From Staphylococcus ureilyticus (lineage in GTDB: Bacteria; Bacillota; Bacilli; Staphylococcales; Staphylococcaceae), in NCBI RefSeq assembly GCF_002902235.1, contig NZ_PPRL01000004.1:1-32934 (forward strand): 32,934 nucleotides of DNA. The letters are read 5' to 3'. The translations under genes were made by a program, and so were the position numbers. Each line of letters begins with the position of its first letter. Position 1 is the stretch's first letter. Under the pieces are notes generated by a model. The model did not search any database and was not told where the DNA came from. It was given only the letters and a program-made list of their open reading frames with translations. Below are positions 1 to 9,497 of the stretch, one piece after another.

Positions 1-146
1 ACTAGCAGTCCATGCATGCAAACAACTTTGTTTAGGAAATAACAAATAGTATACACATTTTTTTGATATATGTTATACAATGTAAAAATGACTGATATGA
101 ATGTACCTTCAGTTTATAACAAATTTTATTTGAAGGAGAATTAACT

Positions 147-1277
147 ATGCACGCTTTTTTAATAATTATAGCGATGATGATTATTGGAGCAATAATAGGT
201 GGCGTCACAAATGTAATTGCTGTAAGAATGTTATTTCATCCGTTTAAAACCTACTATATTTTTAATAAACGTATTCCTTTTACACCTGGGTTAATACCTA
301 AAAGAAGAGCAGAAATTGCAGATAAAATTGGACAAGTTATTGAAGAACACTTATTGACTGAAACGTTAATTAAGTCAAAATTAAATGCACCTAAATCAAG
401 AGAAGCAATCGAATCATTAATCTTAAAACAGATTCAAAAATTAAAAACAGAGCATGTGACGATTCAATCGTTGACGAAAAGTTTCGATGTTGATGTTGTA
501 CAGGTTACTAATGATAAAATGTATTCAGTTATCAATAATAAATTAGAACAATATTATGCTGAACATAAAGAAACCACTATAAAACAAATGATTCCTTCAG
601 ATATTGAAGAAAATATTGATGCAAAGGTAGATGGGGTGCCTGAGTTATTGTTTGAACGCGCACGCGTCTATCTTAAATCAGAAAAAGGTGCTGCTGATAT
701 AGCATCTATGTTAGATACTTTCTTTAATGAGAAAGGTAAAATCGTAGGTTTGCTACAGATGTTTATGACAAGAGAAAGTATTGCAGATCGAATACAACAT
801 GAATTGATTAGATTAACAAATCACCCCAAAGCTAAAGCAATTGCAAAACAGATTATTGAAAATGAATACGCTACATTTAAATCAAAAGCGTTAGTAGATG
901 TCATCAATGAAGATCAATTCGACTCGCTTAAGGTAACGGTTACCGATTTACTAATAAACTATGCAAACATAGATAGTATATCGAATCGACCATTGAAAGA
1001 AGTAATGCCAGAATTTATAACATTCTTAGAAACAAAAATTTCAAAACAACTTACGGAATTAATTATTGATAAAGGATCTAAGCATATTTCTCCAATCATG
1101 AAAAAAGTTAACCTAAGACAAATGGTTGAAGAACAAATAAATTCATTTGATTTAGCATATATTGAACGTTTAATCATAGATATCGCAAATAAAGAGTTGA
1201 AATTAATTATGCTTTTAGGCTTTTTATTAGGCGGCATCATAGGTTTATTACAAGGTGTAATTGCAATTTTTGTATAA
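147..1277 (+). CDS. yheB: UPF0754/DUF445 membrane protein YheB
   Basis: A 376-residue protein of the YheB (UPF0754, DUF445) family, whose biochemical role is not established. The N-terminal 20 or so residues form a hydrophobic segment rich in Ile and Gly, followed by the family-typical stretch with VTNVIAVRMLFHP and IPFTPGLIPKRR. The middle is soluble and helical. The last 25 residues form a second membrane segment (LLGFLLGGIIGLLQGVIAIF). The protein is therefore probably anchored at both ends with a large loop between them. The ATG has a good GAAGGAG site eight bases upstream. It precedes yheA by 69 bases, a pairing known from B. subtilis and S. aureus, and the two may share a transcript. 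The family call is confident. The function is unknown. Confidence 0.92.
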   Translation: MHAFLIIIAMMIIGAIIGGVTNVIAVRMLFHPFKTYYIFNKRIPFTPGLIPKRRAEIADKIGQVIEEHLLTETLIKSKLNAPKSREAIESLILKQIQKLKTEHVTIQSLTKSFDVDVVQVTNDKMYSVINNKLEQYYAEHKETTIKQMIPSDIEENIDAKVDGVPELLFERARVYLKSEKGAADIASMLDTFFNEKGKIVGLLQMFMTRESIADRIQHELIRLTNHPKAKAIAKQIIENEYATFKSKALVDVINEDQFDSLKVTVTDLLINYANIDSISNRPLKEVMPEFITFLETKISKQLTELIIDKGSKHISPIMKKVNLRQMVEEQINSFDLAYIERLIIDIANKELKLIMLLGFLLGGIIGLLQGVIAIFV

Positions 1278-1346
1278 CATATTAAATTATGTTATTGTAA
1301 TATCGATGTGGTTATAACACATATACAAATAAAGGAGTGAAGCACA

Positions 1347-1691
1347 GTGGCAGTAAATTTATACGATCATGCAAATCAATTAGAACAAGCTTTAAGAGAA
1401 AGTGATGAATATCAAGCAATTCAAAAAGCTTATGCTAAAGTAAAAGAAAATGATGAATCAAAAGCACTTTTTGATGAATTCCGTGAAACACAATTAAACT
1501 TCCAACAAAAACAAATGCAAGGTGAAGAAATTGGTGAAGAGGAATTACAAAAAGCTCAAGAACAAGCACAAAAAATCGAAAATGATTCTAACATTTCAGA
1601 ATTAATGGCTGCTGAGCAAAACATGAGCCAAGTATTCCAAGAAATTAATCAAATCATTGTTAAACCATTAGATGAAATTTACGCTGACTAA
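1347..1691 (+). CDS. yheA: UPF0342 protein YheA (YlbF/YmcA-like)
   Basis: A 114-residue soluble, highly charged and almost wholly helical protein of the UPF0342 (YheA) family, related to the YlbF/YmcA fold. The N-terminus ([20 protein letters not shown]), the central Gln/Glu-rich helix and the C-terminal PLDEIYAD are typical. The start is a GTG with AAAGGAGTG eight to ten bases upstream. No earlier in-frame start has a better site. YlbF and YmcA form a complex in B. subtilis that affects RNA processing and development, but no such role is shown for YheA. It follows yheB on the same strand, and a Rho-independent terminator lies about 275 bases downstream. Confidence 0.9.
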   Translation: MAVNLYDHANQLEQALRESDEYQAIQKAYAKVKENDESKALFDEFRETQLNFQQKQMQGEEIGEEELQKAQEQAQKIENDSNISELMAAEQNMSQVFQEINQIIVKPLDEIYAD

Positions 1692-1760
1692 TTAATTAAT
1701 CAGAATGTTTATTTTTAAAAGTAATCTAAAGTTCTTATAAAAATTTAAAAATATTTAATG

Positions 1761-1801
1761 TGTTGCCATATAATGATTTTCGAAATTAATATATGGCAAC
1801 A
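1761..1801. repeat. 12-bp inverted repeat in the yheA-yhaO gap
   Basis: TGTTGCCATATA (1761-1772) pairs perfectly with TATATGGCAACA (1790-1801) around a 17-base loop that is itself partly self-complementary (ATTTTCGAAAT). No T-run follows on either strand, so it is not a simple terminator. Nothing else recognisable lies between the yheA stop and the terminator at 1966. Confidence 0.6.
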
Positions 1802-1965
1802 TTCATAGTTTGAAGGAATATATATACTTTTATTCAAGCATATGTATGATAAACTCAATATATTGAGAAATGACATACAAAAGAATTGATGCCAATAAAT
1901 GAATTCTTTAATTGCTGGATAATCGTTCATGTTTTATTCAATGAATCATGGTTAATATTGAATTT

Positions 1966-2000
1966 AAAGCTGAGACATTTATTTATGTTTCAGCTTTTTT
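1966..2000 (+). terminator. Rho-independent terminator downstream of yheA
   Basis: AAAGCTGAGACAT (1966-1978) and ATGTTTCAGCTTT (1985-1997) form a 13-bp stem with one G-U pair and a six-base loop, followed by a T-run. GCTGAGACAT-type terminators are common in staphylococci. The next 155 bases up to yhaO hold no gene that I can support. Confidence 0.85.
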
Positions 2001-2155
2001 GTTTTATCGACTGTACAATAGTCGGTGTGGTAAAATAAAGAGATACGAGGTATTAGCGTGTACATAGGTGTTAGTCCATTTTTTAAGTCTTAATATCAAT
2101 GCCTGTTTTTCATGCTTTTTATAAAAACCTTTAAATAAAGGAGAACTATAAATAT

Positions 2156-3340
2156 ATGGTTAAATTTATTCATTGTGCAGATTTACATTTAGACAGTCCA
2201 TTTAAGTCTAGAAGCTACTTAAGTCAATCGATATTTGAAGATATGCAAAAAAGCGCATATGAAAGTTTCAAAAAAATCGTGGATTTAGCGTTAAATGAAG
2301 AAGTAGATTTTATGATTATAGCAGGGGATTTATTTGATAGTCATAACAGAACCCTCCGTGCTGATGTGTTCTTAAAAGAGCAATTTGAAAGACTGGCAAA
2401 AGAACAAATATTTGTTTATCTTTGTCATGGTAATCATGATCCATTATCTTCATCTATAGGAACTGAGTGGCCAGATAACGTTTCGGTTTTTTCTGAAAAT
2501 GTAGAAACATATCAAACAATTACTAAAAACGGTGAAGAAATATATTTACATGGTTTCAGTTATCAAAATGAAGCGAGCTATGAAAATAAACTTGATGCCT
2601 ATCCGTCAAGTCAAGGTCAAAAAGGTATTCACATAGGTATTTTGCATGGTACATATAGCAAAACGAACACAAAAGACCGATATACTGAATTTAGATTAGA
2701 AGATTTAAACAATAAACTTTATCATTATTGGGCACTTGGTCATATACACGAGCGACAACAACTAAGCGATATGCCTCAAATTCATTATCCAGGTAATATT
2801 CAAGGTCGTCATTTCAAAGAAACTGGAGAAAAAGGTTGCCTATTAGTAGAGGGTGATGATTTACATCTAAATGCTAAATTTGTGCCAACACAGTTTATTC
2901 GTTTTGAAAAGGCTGAAATAGATACAAACATGACTTCAAAACAGGGGTTGTTTGACGCAATACAAGATTTTAAATCACACGTTAGAGCTGAAGGTAAAGC
3001 AATTTATCAATTAGTAGTAAATGTTAATTCAGATGAAATTATTTCTGATCAAGATTTAATGCAAGTGCATGAAATGATTAGTGAATATGAAGAAAATGAG
3101 CATAATTTTGTGTTTATAGAAGATCTGAATATAAAGAATAAAGATGATGATAAAACGACCCTTGTCAAAGAATTTTCAGCAGATTTGATAGAAGATAATT
3201 CAGTTTATGAGTTAGCTATGAATGATTTATATCTTAATCCAAAAGCTTCCAAATACCTAGAAAATTATGATGATTTTGATCGTCGAGAATTAATTAAACG
3301 CGCTGAATTATTATTAAAGTCAGATATGAGGGGGGAGTAA
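2156..3340 (+). CDS. yhaO: YhaO, Mre11/SbcD-like metallophosphoesterase
   Basis: A 394-residue calcineurin-like phosphoesterase of the YhaO group, relatives of the Mre11/SbcD DNA-repair nucleases. The metal-binding motifs appear in order: CADLHLD (residues about 7-13), AGDLFDSHNR (about 56-65), GNHDP (about 91-95), LHGTY (about 163) and GHIHERQ (about 195-201), so the active site looks intact. The C-terminal 170 residues are acidic and helical. They probably cap the nuclease and bind the partner ATPase, as in Mre11-Rad50. The start has AAAGGAG about ten bases upstream. The gene ends one base before yhaN, so the two are almost certainly translated together and form the expected nuclease/ATPase pair. 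The DNA-end-processing role is inferred from the family. Confidence 0.93.
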   Translation: MVKFIHCADLHLDSPFKSRSYLSQSIFEDMQKSAYESFKKIVDLALNEEVDFMIIAGDLFDSHNRTLRADVFLKEQFERLAKEQIFVYLCHGNHDPLSSSIGTEWPDNVSVFSENVETYQTITKNGEEIYLHGFSYQNEASYENKLDAYPSSQGQKGIHIGILHGTYSKTNTKDRYTEFRLEDLNNKLYHYWALGHIHERQQLSDMPQIHYPGNIQGRHFKETGEKGCLLVEGDDLHLNAKFVPTQFIRFEKAEIDTNMTSKQGLFDAIQDFKSHVRAEGKAIYQLVVNVNSDEIISDQDLMQVHEMISEYEENEHNFVFIEDLNIKNKDDDKTTLVKEFSADLIEDNSVYELAMNDLYLNPKASKYLENYDDFDRRELIKRAELLLKSDMRGE

Positions 3341-3341
3341 A

Positions 3342-6275
3342 GTGAAGATTAAATCATTAGATATATATGGTTATGGTAGATTCATTCAAAGATCTATTCA
3401 GTTTGATGAAAATTTTACAGAAATTTATGGGGAAAATGAGTCAGGTAAGTCTACGATACAGGCATTTATACATTCCATTCTTTTTGGGTTTCCAACTAAG
3501 AAAGAAAATGAACCACGACTAGAGCCACGTTTAGGCAATCAATACGGCGGGAAACTTACATTGATTCAAGATGATGGTTCTTTGATAGAAATTGAACGTA
3601 TCAAAGGTGCAGCAACTGGAGACGTTAAAGTTTATCTACCGAATGGTGCCATTAAAGATGAAAGCTGGTTAAAGAAAGAACTTAATTTTATCTCAAAGCG
3701 TACATATCAAGGTATATTTTCATTTGATGTCTTAGGCCTACAAAATATTCATAAAAATATGGATGAAAAACAATTACAAAACTATTTACTCCAGGCTGGT
3801 GCATTAGGATCAACAGAATTTACTAGCATGCGTGAGATTTTGAATGATAAAAAAGAAGCGCTATATAAGAAAAATGGCAGAAATCCAATTATTAACCAAC
3901 AGCTTGAAGAATTGAAGTCATTAGAGCGACAAATTCGAGAAGAAGAAGAAAAATTGTCATCTTACAAACGTTTAGTAGACGATAAAGATAAAGCAGATCG
4001 ACGCTTAGAAAATTTGAAACAGAATTTAAACCAATTGTCTAAAATGCATGATCGTAAACAAAAGGAATTAGCTTTACATGAGCAAACACAAGAATGGAAA
4101 ACATTGGAAACCCAATTAAATATAGAACCTGTCACATTTCCTGAACAAGGCATCGATCGCTATGAATCTGCAAAAATTCAAACACAAAATTTAAAAAGAG
4201 ATATTGGCTTAAGAGAAGAGCGATTAGCACACTTGAAAAGCGAAAACGAAAAAATCAATGTACCTAAGCAATCTGATATTGATGCTTTTAACCATATACA
4301 ACAACAAGAAAATGAAATTAAACAAAAAGAATACGAATTAAAATCAGTTAAAAAAGAAATTCAAGATAAAGAACGTGAAAAATCAGGCTTGAAATCTAAT
4401 ATTGGATGGCAAGATGTATACCATGAAGTCGACAGTTCAGAGGCAATGAAGAGTCATGTAAGCGATCAAATTAAAAATAAGCAAGAACAGACTGCTTTTA
4501 TTCAACAATTAGAACGCAATATTGAAGAAAATAAAATTGATAAAGAAACAAATCAAACTGAGATGAATGCATTGGAAAAAGATATTGTGTCTGATGAAAA
4601 CTATGAAAAGAAAAAACAATATAACAATCGTGTATTCGAACTACAAGAGAAGAATAATTTATATCAAAAAATGAAAGAAGCTTTTGATAAAGAACAACAA
4701 GAAAATGAACGTAAACAAAATATTTTTCGATTTGCATTCGTTATATTAGCAGTTGTTGGTGTTGGATTAACTATCTTTTCATTTATTTCAGCTAATTTGG
4801 TCTTTGGTATTGTATTTGCATTACTATCTCTTGTATTTATCGTGGGTATCTTCTTAGTTAAAACGAAAGAGATTGGGCATAGTGAAACATTTTCTAATGA
4901 AATTGAAGATTTGCAACACCAAATTAATGATTTAGAAGCCAATTATAATTTGGACTTTGATTTAGATGATCAAAATAGAATTCGCGAGCAATTCCATAAT
5001 GCTATTAAAACGAAAGAGGCATTAGATAAAAAAGCAAATTATTTATCTTCCAATTTAGAATCTGCACAACAACAATACTCAAAGTCAGAGAATGAGATCA
5101 ACCAAATTAAAGATGAATTACATTTATCTGATAAAATTTCAGACGAACTCATTATTGATAGTATTGCGACGATGAATAAAATTAAGGATTATGACAATCA
5201 TACTGTTGAATTGAACGAGCAAAAAATTGAGTTACAACAGGCATTAGATACATTTTATGAACATGCAAAAGCAGTAACCCAAAATCAATTTACTTCTTTC
5301 AACACATTATCTTTATTTCATGACGTAAATCAATGGTTAAAAGAAGAAACAACTAATTTAGATAAATGGAATAGGAATCAAGAACAAATCACATTAATAG
5401 AAAGTGAATTATCACAGCTTAAACATCGCTTACATGAGAATAATAATGTGATATCACAGTTATTTAACTTTGTAAGTGCAAATGATGAAGAATCGTATTA
5501 TCATCAGCATGCTCAATATCAGGCTTATCATCAACAATTAAACCGATTTAATGATTTAACGAAATATCTAGAAAACCAAAATTATAATTACGAAGCTAGT
5601 TCTATGCTGAGTCAAAAAACATATGCTCAACTATCTGAAGAAGATGAAGTGTTAGAAAGACAAGTTGATCATTATAATGATCAATATTTAGAAATGCAGT
5701 CAGAAGTCAGTGATTTAAAAGCTAAAATCACGGATATGGAAACAGACAAAACGTTAGCGGATTTACGTCATAAGTTCCATATTTTGAAAAATAGAGTGAA
5801 TGATGAAGCAAAAGATTGGGCAAGTCTTAGTTACTTACAATCTTTAGTGGAAGGACATATTAAACAAATTAAAGATAAGCGTTTACCACAAGTGATAAAT
5901 GAAGCAACAGAAATCTTTGCACATTTAACAAATGGAAATTATGTACAAGTAACTTATGCGAATGAAGATTTAATGGTAAAACAAGTGAATGGTCAAATGT
6001 ACGAACCAATTGAATTAAGCCAGTCTACTAAAGAAATACTATATATCGCATTGCGATTAAGCTTAATTAAAACATTAAAACCTTACTATCCATTCCCTGT
6101 AATTATTGATGATGCATTTGTACATTTTGATAAACATAGAAAAGAAACGATGATGAATTATCTAAGACAAATGCCTAATGATTATCAAATTTTATACTTT
6201 ACATGTGTCAAAGATACAAGTGTGCCTTCAAAACAAATTATTACTTTGAATAAACCTGAGGAAGGCGGTAAATAA
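3342..6275 (+). CDS. yhaN: YhaN, Rad50/SMC-like ATPase with central membrane hairpin
   Basis: A 977-residue Rad50/SbcC-like ATPase. Walker A is GENESGKST (residues 30-38). Long Gln/Glu/Lys-rich coiled coils occupy roughly residues 175-460 and 515-850. A signature-like segment ([20 protein letters not shown]) lies before Walker B ([12 protein letters not shown], from about residue 919). Instead of a zinc hook, the middle (about 463-506) holds two adjacent hydrophobic segments that would form a membrane hairpin. A membrane segment at the apex of the coiled coil is typical of the YhaN group. It starts with GTG directly after the yhaO stop, with a GGGGGAG site inside yhaO, and its TAA overlaps the yhaM ATG by one base. 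It probably powers the YhaO nuclease at the membrane. Confidence 0.93.
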   Translation: MKIKSLDIYGYGRFIQRSIQFDENFTEIYGENESGKSTIQAFIHSILFGFPTKKENEPRLEPRLGNQYGGKLTLIQDDGSLIEIERIKGAATGDVKVYLPNGAIKDESWLKKELNFISKRTYQGIFSFDVLGLQNIHKNMDEKQLQNYLLQAGALGSTEFTSMREILNDKKEALYKKNGRNPIINQQLEELKSLERQIREEEEKLSSYKRLVDDKDKADRRLENLKQNLNQLSKMHDRKQKELALHEQTQEWKTLETQLNIEPVTFPEQGIDRYESAKIQTQNLKRDIGLREERLAHLKSENEKINVPKQSDIDAFNHIQQQENEIKQKEYELKSVKKEIQDKEREKSGLKSNIGWQDVYHEVDSSEAMKSHVSDQIKNKQEQTAFIQQLERNIEENKIDKETNQTEMNALEKDIVSDENYEKKKQYNNRVFELQEKNNLYQKMKEAFDKEQQENERKQNIFRFAFVILAVVGVGLTIFSFISANLVFGIVFALLSLVFIVGIFLVKTKEIGHSETFSNEIEDLQHQINDLEANYNLDFDLDDQNRIREQFHNAIKTKEALDKKANYLSSNLESAQQQYSKSENEINQIKDELHLSDKISDELIIDSIATMNKIKDYDNHTVELNEQKIELQQALDTFYEHAKAVTQNQFTSFNTLSLFHDVNQWLKEETTNLDKWNRNQEQITLIESELSQLKHRLHENNNVISQLFNFVSANDEESYYHQHAQYQAYHQQLNRFNDLTKYLENQNYNYEASSMLSQKTYAQLSEEDEVLERQVDHYNDQYLEMQSEVSDLKAKITDMETDKTLADLRHKFHILKNRVNDEAKDWASLSYLQSLVEGHIKQIKDKRLPQVINEATEIFAHLTNGNYVQVTYANEDLMVKQVNGQMYEPIELSQSTKEILYIALRLSLIKTLKPYYPFPVIIDDAFVHFDKHRKETMMNYLRQMPNDYQILYFTCVKDTSVPSKQIITLNKPEEGGK

Positions 6276-7216
6276 TGAGAAATGTAGAAAAATTAAATCC
6301 TGGAGATTCAGTTGATCACTATTTCTTGATTCATAAAGCGACACAAGGCGTAACTGCTCAAGGAAAAGACTATATGACGATATATCTTCAAGATAAAAGT
6401 GGGGACATCGAAGCCAAATTATGGACTGCTACTAAGGAAGATATGCGTGTTTTAGAACCAGAAAAAATCGTACACGTTATTGGTGATGTTATTAATTATC
6501 GTGGTCGTAAACAGATGAAAATTAATAAAATTAAATTAGCTTCAGATGAAGCAGATTTAAACATACATGATTTCGTAGACGGCGCGCCACTCACACCAGA
6601 AGAAATCAAAGAAGAAGTCTCTCATTATATGTTAGAGATTGAAAATGCAAATTTACAACGCATTACAAGACATTTATTGCGTAAATATCAAACAGAATTT
6701 TTTACATTTCCTGCAGCAAGTACACATCATCATAATTTTTCAAGTGGGTTAAGTTATCATGTATTAACAATGTTACGTGTCGCAAAATCTATTTGTGATA
6801 TATATCCACTTTTAAACCGCAGTTTATTATATAGTTCTATTATTTTACATGACCTAGGTAAAGTTAAAGAATTAAGTGGTCCTGTTGCAACAACATATAC
6901 GGTTGAAGGTAATTTGCTGGGCCACATCTCTATTGCCAGTGATGAAGTAGCAGATGCTGCACGAGAATTAAATATAGAAGGTGAAGAGGTATTATTACTG
7001 CGTCACATGATTTTAGCACATCATGGAAAAATGGAATTTGGCTCTCCGAAACTACCACATATGAAAGAGGCAGAAATTTTGTTTTTCATCGATAACATTG
7101 ATGCAAAAATGAATATGTTTGAAAAAGCATATAAGAAAACGCCAAAAGGTCAATTTACTGAACGTATTTTTGGGCTTGAGGGTAGACAATTTTACAATCC
7201 AACATCTTTAGATTAA
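6275..7216 (+). CDS. yhaM: 3'-5' exoribonuclease YhaM (Cbf1)
   Basis: A 313-residue YhaM-type 3'-5' exoribonuclease, called Cbf1 in S. aureus, where it was named for binding the plasmid replication enhancer cmp. An N-terminal OB-fold spans roughly residues 10-95 ([18 protein letters not shown]). An HD metal-dependent phosphohydrolase domain follows, with H-H residues near 150, the HD pair in [11 protein letters not shown] (about 188-198) and HHGKMEFG (about 248). All expected motifs are present. The ATG overlaps the yhaN stop (TAATG), so translation is coupled and yhaO-yhaN-yhaM behaves as one operon. The transcript should end at the large hairpin that starts at 7273. The linkage suggests shared nucleic-acid processing, although YhaM is studied as an RNase. 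Confidence 0.94.
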   Translation: MRNVEKLNPGDSVDHYFLIHKATQGVTAQGKDYMTIYLQDKSGDIEAKLWTATKEDMRVLEPEKIVHVIGDVINYRGRKQMKINKIKLASDEADLNIHDFVDGAPLTPEEIKEEVSHYMLEIENANLQRITRHLLRKYQTEFFTFPAASTHHHNFSSGLSYHVLTMLRVAKSICDIYPLLNRSLLYSSIILHDLGKVKELSGPVATTYTVEGNLLGHISIASDEVADAARELNIEGEEVLLLRHMILAHHGKMEFGSPKLPHMKEAEILFFIDNIDAKMNMFEKAYKKTPKGQFTERIFGLEGRQFYNPTSLD

Positions 7217-7272
7217 GCGATACGGAAAATATACGCTTAAAAAAATAAAATTGAAACATTTTGAAAGTAAAG

Positions 7273-7367
7273 GACTAATCCAAATTTTGATATGCTCCCT
7301 TCAAAGTTTACATTTTTAAATGTCTACTTTGAAGGGAGCAGTTCATTAGCGTGGATTAGTCTTTTTT
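7273..7367 (+). terminator. Nested inverted repeat ending the yhaONM operon
   Basis: Three concentric inverted repeats share one axis. The outer stem is GACTAATCCA (7273-7282) with TGGATTAGTC (7352-7361). The middle stem is a perfect 15 bp, TGCTCCCTTCAAAGT (7293-7307) with ACTTTGAAGGGAGCA (7326-7340). The inner stem is ACATTT (7310-7315) with AAATGT (7318-7323). TTTTTT follows the outer stem at 7362-7367, so the whole can act as a terminator for yhaM. The nested shape is much larger than the other terminators here. The 48-bp core has the look of two fused insertion-sequence ends. The 240 bases that follow, up to the prsA terminator, contain nothing I can identify. Confidence 0.75.
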
Positions 7368-7611
7368 ATATGTAAAATCATTCGTTTCTGACCGTGATTA
7401 TTTACAATTAATATGTCGTATTAGAAGGTAAGAAGTAGAAGTAGGGATGAGATAATCGTTTTTATTCATGAGCATCGACTGACTTGATGTAAGTAGAGTG
7501 AATATGAGTTTATACTGTGCTATATATCAGCGCAAGAGATAAAATACATTCGTCTCGAAAAATATGTATCCAAGCATAATTAATAAGTAAATATAAGTTA
7601 GTTTCATTGAT

Positions 7612-7656
7612 AAAAAAACAAGGCAAATGCCCTAGAAATTAGCATTTGCCTTGTTT
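7612..7656 (-). terminator. Terminator of prsA
   Basis: AAACAAGGCAAATGC (7616-7630) and GCATTTGCCTTGTTT (7642-7656) form a perfect 15-bp stem with an 11-base loop. Read on the minus strand it is followed by a run of seven T (7618 down to 7612), just after the prsA stop. Confidence 0.9.
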
Positions 7657-7673
7657 AATTGTGAATTATGATT

Positions 7674-8666
7674 CTATTGTCCAGAGGTCATACCAGCTCC
7701 ACCTTGTTGCATCGCTTGCTGTTGTTGCTGTTGCTGTTGTTGCTGTTTAATTTTATCTGGGTCTAGAATGGAATCTTCAATAGCTTTTTTAATATCTCTA
7801 TCTTTATAATCTACTTTGTATTCATCTAACAGTTCTTTATAAGCGTCTGTTAGTAATTTAGGACTTTTTTGTACTTTTTGTTGGATTAATTGCGATTTTA
7901 GCTTACCTTTTTCTTTATCAAAGTCATTTTCTTTATCTGCTTTAATAATATGGTAACCATAATCTGTTTTAACTACTTTTGAAACGTCGCCTTCTTTAAG
8001 TTTGAAGAGCGCCTTTTCAAAATCTTTTTCCATTTGTCCTTTGATAACATATCCTAAGCTACCATCTTTTTTAGCCGAAGATTTATCCATTGATTCTTTT
8101 TTGGCAATTTCTCCAAATTTGTCAGGATTTTCTGATACTTGTTTTTGGATTTTTTCTGCTTTTGCTTTTGCATCTTTATCTGATAAACCTTCTTTGTCAT
8201 CTTTATTCTCTTTAACTTTAATTAAAATATGCGAACCTTTTTTAGTAGATTCTTTAATTTCTTTATCAGAAATATTCACTTTATCGTTCAGTAGTGCCTT
8301 TTGATATGATTGTAATTTTTTTTGCTCTTTATAGTCACTAAGTGACATTTTTTGTTGTTTTAACATACTTTCAAATTGATCTTTGCCACCGTATTGTTTT
8401 TGTTCTTTTTCAACTTCTTTATCAATATCTTTCGTGTCTATTTTATCTTTATACTTATCTGCTAACAATTTATTTAATAATATAGAAAAAGATGTGTTTG
8501 CAACTTGCTCATCACCCATTTTATCCATTACATCTTCAACTTTAACATCGCCAGCTTTTGATGAAATAATTGTATCTTCTTTAGAATCTGTAGCGCTATT
8601 ACCACAAGCACCTAATAATAATGCACTAGCAGTAACAGGAATTATAACTTTTTTAAATGTTTTCAT
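7674..8666 (-). CDS. prsA: Foldase lipoprotein PrsA (peptidyl-prolyl isomerase)
   Basis: A 330-residue extracellular foldase lipoprotein that helps secreted proteins fold outside the membrane. The start chosen is the ATG at 8666, with AGGAG nine bases upstream. It gives a classic lipoprotein signal: [17 protein letters not shown] with the lipobox LGAC, lipidated at Cys21. Upstream in-frame codons lack a ribosome site. A parvulin-type rotamase domain (about 145-245) shows HILIKV, the [11 protein letters not shown] block and YGYHIIKAD. It is flanked by helical, Lys/Asp-rich chaperone regions. The C-terminus carries ten consecutive glutamines (coded by 7716-7745) and a Gly-rich tail. prsA belongs to the VraSR cell-wall stress regulon in S. 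aureus. A palindrome ACTATAGT at 8750-8757, upstream, could be considered for that, but weakly. Confidence 0.95.
   Translation of the reverse strand: MKTFKKVIIPVTASALLLGACGNSATDSKEDTIISSKAGDVKVEDVMDKMGDEQVANTSFSILLNKLLADKYKDKIDTKDIDKEVEKEQKQYGGKDQFESMLKQQKMSLSDYKEQKKLQSYQKALLNDKVNISDKEIKESTKKGSHILIKVKENKDDKEGLSDKDAKAKAEKIQKQVSENPDKFGEIAKKESMDKSSAKKDGSLGYVIKGQMEKDFEKALFKLKEGDVSKVVKTDYGYHIIKADKENDFDKEKGKLKSQLIQQKVQKSPKLLTDAYKELLDEYKVDYKDRDIKKAIEDSILDPDKIKQQQQQQQQQQAMQQGGAGMTSGQ
7716..7745 (-). repeat. CAG/CAA trinucleotide tract coding poly-Gln in PrsA
   Basis: Ten glutamine codons in a row, mixed CAG and CAA, near the 3' end of prsA, with two more Gln codons after an Ala-Met interruption. Such tracts can change length by slippage without breaking the reading frame. 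Confidence 0.9.
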
Positions 8667-8783
8667 GATTGGGAACTCCTTTTGTAAGAATAACAACGTA
8701 AATATAACATATAAAGTCGTTTTCACCAATTAGAAACCTAATATATACGACTATAGTTGTAACCATTTTATATGAAAAAGAGC

Positions 8784-8814
8784 GAATAAAAAAAGCAAAC
8801 ATTGCTGTTTGCTT
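8784..8814 (-). terminator. Terminator of the DUF3267-like gene
   Basis: AAGCAAAC (8793-8800) pairs with GTTTGCTT (8807-8814) around a six-base loop. On the minus strand it is followed by a T-rich run (8792 down to 8784). The stem starts within the stop codon region of the gene. Confidence 0.8.
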
Positions 8815-9379
8815 AATCAAGTTCATGATTCGTATAGGGTGATACTTTGTTTAAAATATTAATACCAGTTTGATGTTCTTCAACATAAGCACCTTCATTT
8901 GAAAATAATATGATCTTTAAATAAAGAAAATCCATAACCGAATAACCTAAATTCAAAGCAATTAAAAACATTAAATAATGACCATATTGAGGGATGATAG
9001 TACTTATAAATGTGCAAACAATCGTTATAAATAAAGCTGGCGTGATTAAATCAAAACAAAAATAATATTTATTAACAGGTGTATTTACATACACATTATA
9101 AAAAGGCACAGACTTATGTTTTACTAATTTGTATTTTTTAAATGACTTACGATAGGGATAGAAAAACAATAAGTGGATTAATTTATGTAAAGGGTACAAA
9201 AGCACTACTAAAATTAAAAATATTAAAAAGTGGTCGTCTGTTAATTTGGTATTTGAAAAGAAGTATAAAAGTTCGTATGCAATTAAAAATGTGATAATTG
9301 TAGTAACAAAACTAAGGAAAGCAATTCTAGGTATGCCAAAACGAGCGTTAATATCTATTTGACGTGTACATAAATACAT
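8813..9379 (-). CDS. DUF3267-like membrane protein
   Basis: A 188-residue membrane protein with about four hydrophobic segments (residues about 20-44, 50-75, 108-128, 132-157). The sequence PLHKLIHLLFFYP carries an HxxxH pair at the end of the second segment. This is the pattern of DUF3267 proteins, putative membrane zincins whose motif is usually closer to HExxH. The place between prsA and the ytxH-like gene also matches a DUF3267 gene in S. aureus. Here the Glu of HExxH is Lys, so catalysis is doubtful. The ATG at 9379 has GGAG about 12 bases upstream, which is rather far, but an in-frame stop lies just upstream. It has its own promoter (9425-9453) and terminator. The family call is moderately sure, the function unknown. 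Confidence 0.7.
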   Translation of the reverse strand: MYLCTRQIDINARFGIPRIAFLSFVTTIITFLIAYELLYFFSNTKLTDDHFLIFLILVVLLYPLHKLIHLLFFYPYRKSFKKYKLVKHKSVPFYNVYVNTPVNKYYFCFDLITPALFITIVCTFISTIIPQYGHYLMFLIALNLGYSVMDFLYLKIILFSNEGAYVEEHQTGINILNKVSPYTNHELD

Positions 9380-9424
9380 TACGCAATCATACTCCTTTTT
9401 AAAATTTATTGAATATACTTTCGT

Positions 9425-9453
9425 ATTATCTAACGTATTCTTACAGTCGTCAA
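9425..9453 (-). promoter_or_regulatory. SigA-type promoter of the DUF3267-like gene
   Basis: On the minus strand TTGACG (9453-9448) and GATAAT (9430-9425) are separated by exactly 17 bases, about 46 bases before the ATG. This is one of the best promoter matches in the window. A palindrome at 9456-9470 sits two bases upstream of the -35 box. Confidence 0.7.
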
Positions 9454-9455
9454 GT

Positions 9456-9470
9456 TTAACTTTAAGTTAA
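9456..9470. promoter_or_regulatory. Palindrome TTAACTT-T-AAGTTAA, possible operator
   Basis: A perfect 7+7 inverted repeat around one base, abutting the -35 box of the DUF3267-like gene. The same arms recur at 30176-30190 in front of another small membrane protein gene. The regulator is unknown. Confidence 0.4.
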
Positions 9471-9497
9471 TTTTAGAGTTTGAAAAGTTCTCAAAAC

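Noticed and set aside
1745-1930. Minus-strand open frame of 61 codons in the yheA-yhaO gap
   Set aside because: No ribosome site, biased composition, and it runs through the 1761-1801 inverted repeat.
7371-7610. Possible small RNA or repeat in the gap between yhaM and prsA
   Set aside because: No stem, promoter or ORF convincing enough was found in this part.
8002-8733. Plus-strand open frames opposite prsA
   Set aside because: Shadows of the Lys/Asp/Glu-rich prsA coding sequence; Ser/Phe/Leu-rich composition and no ribosome sites.
8750-8757. ACTATAGT upstream of prsA as a VraR site
   Set aside because: Too short to be meaningful alone; prsA regulation by VraSR is known in S. aureus, but the site cannot be assigned here.
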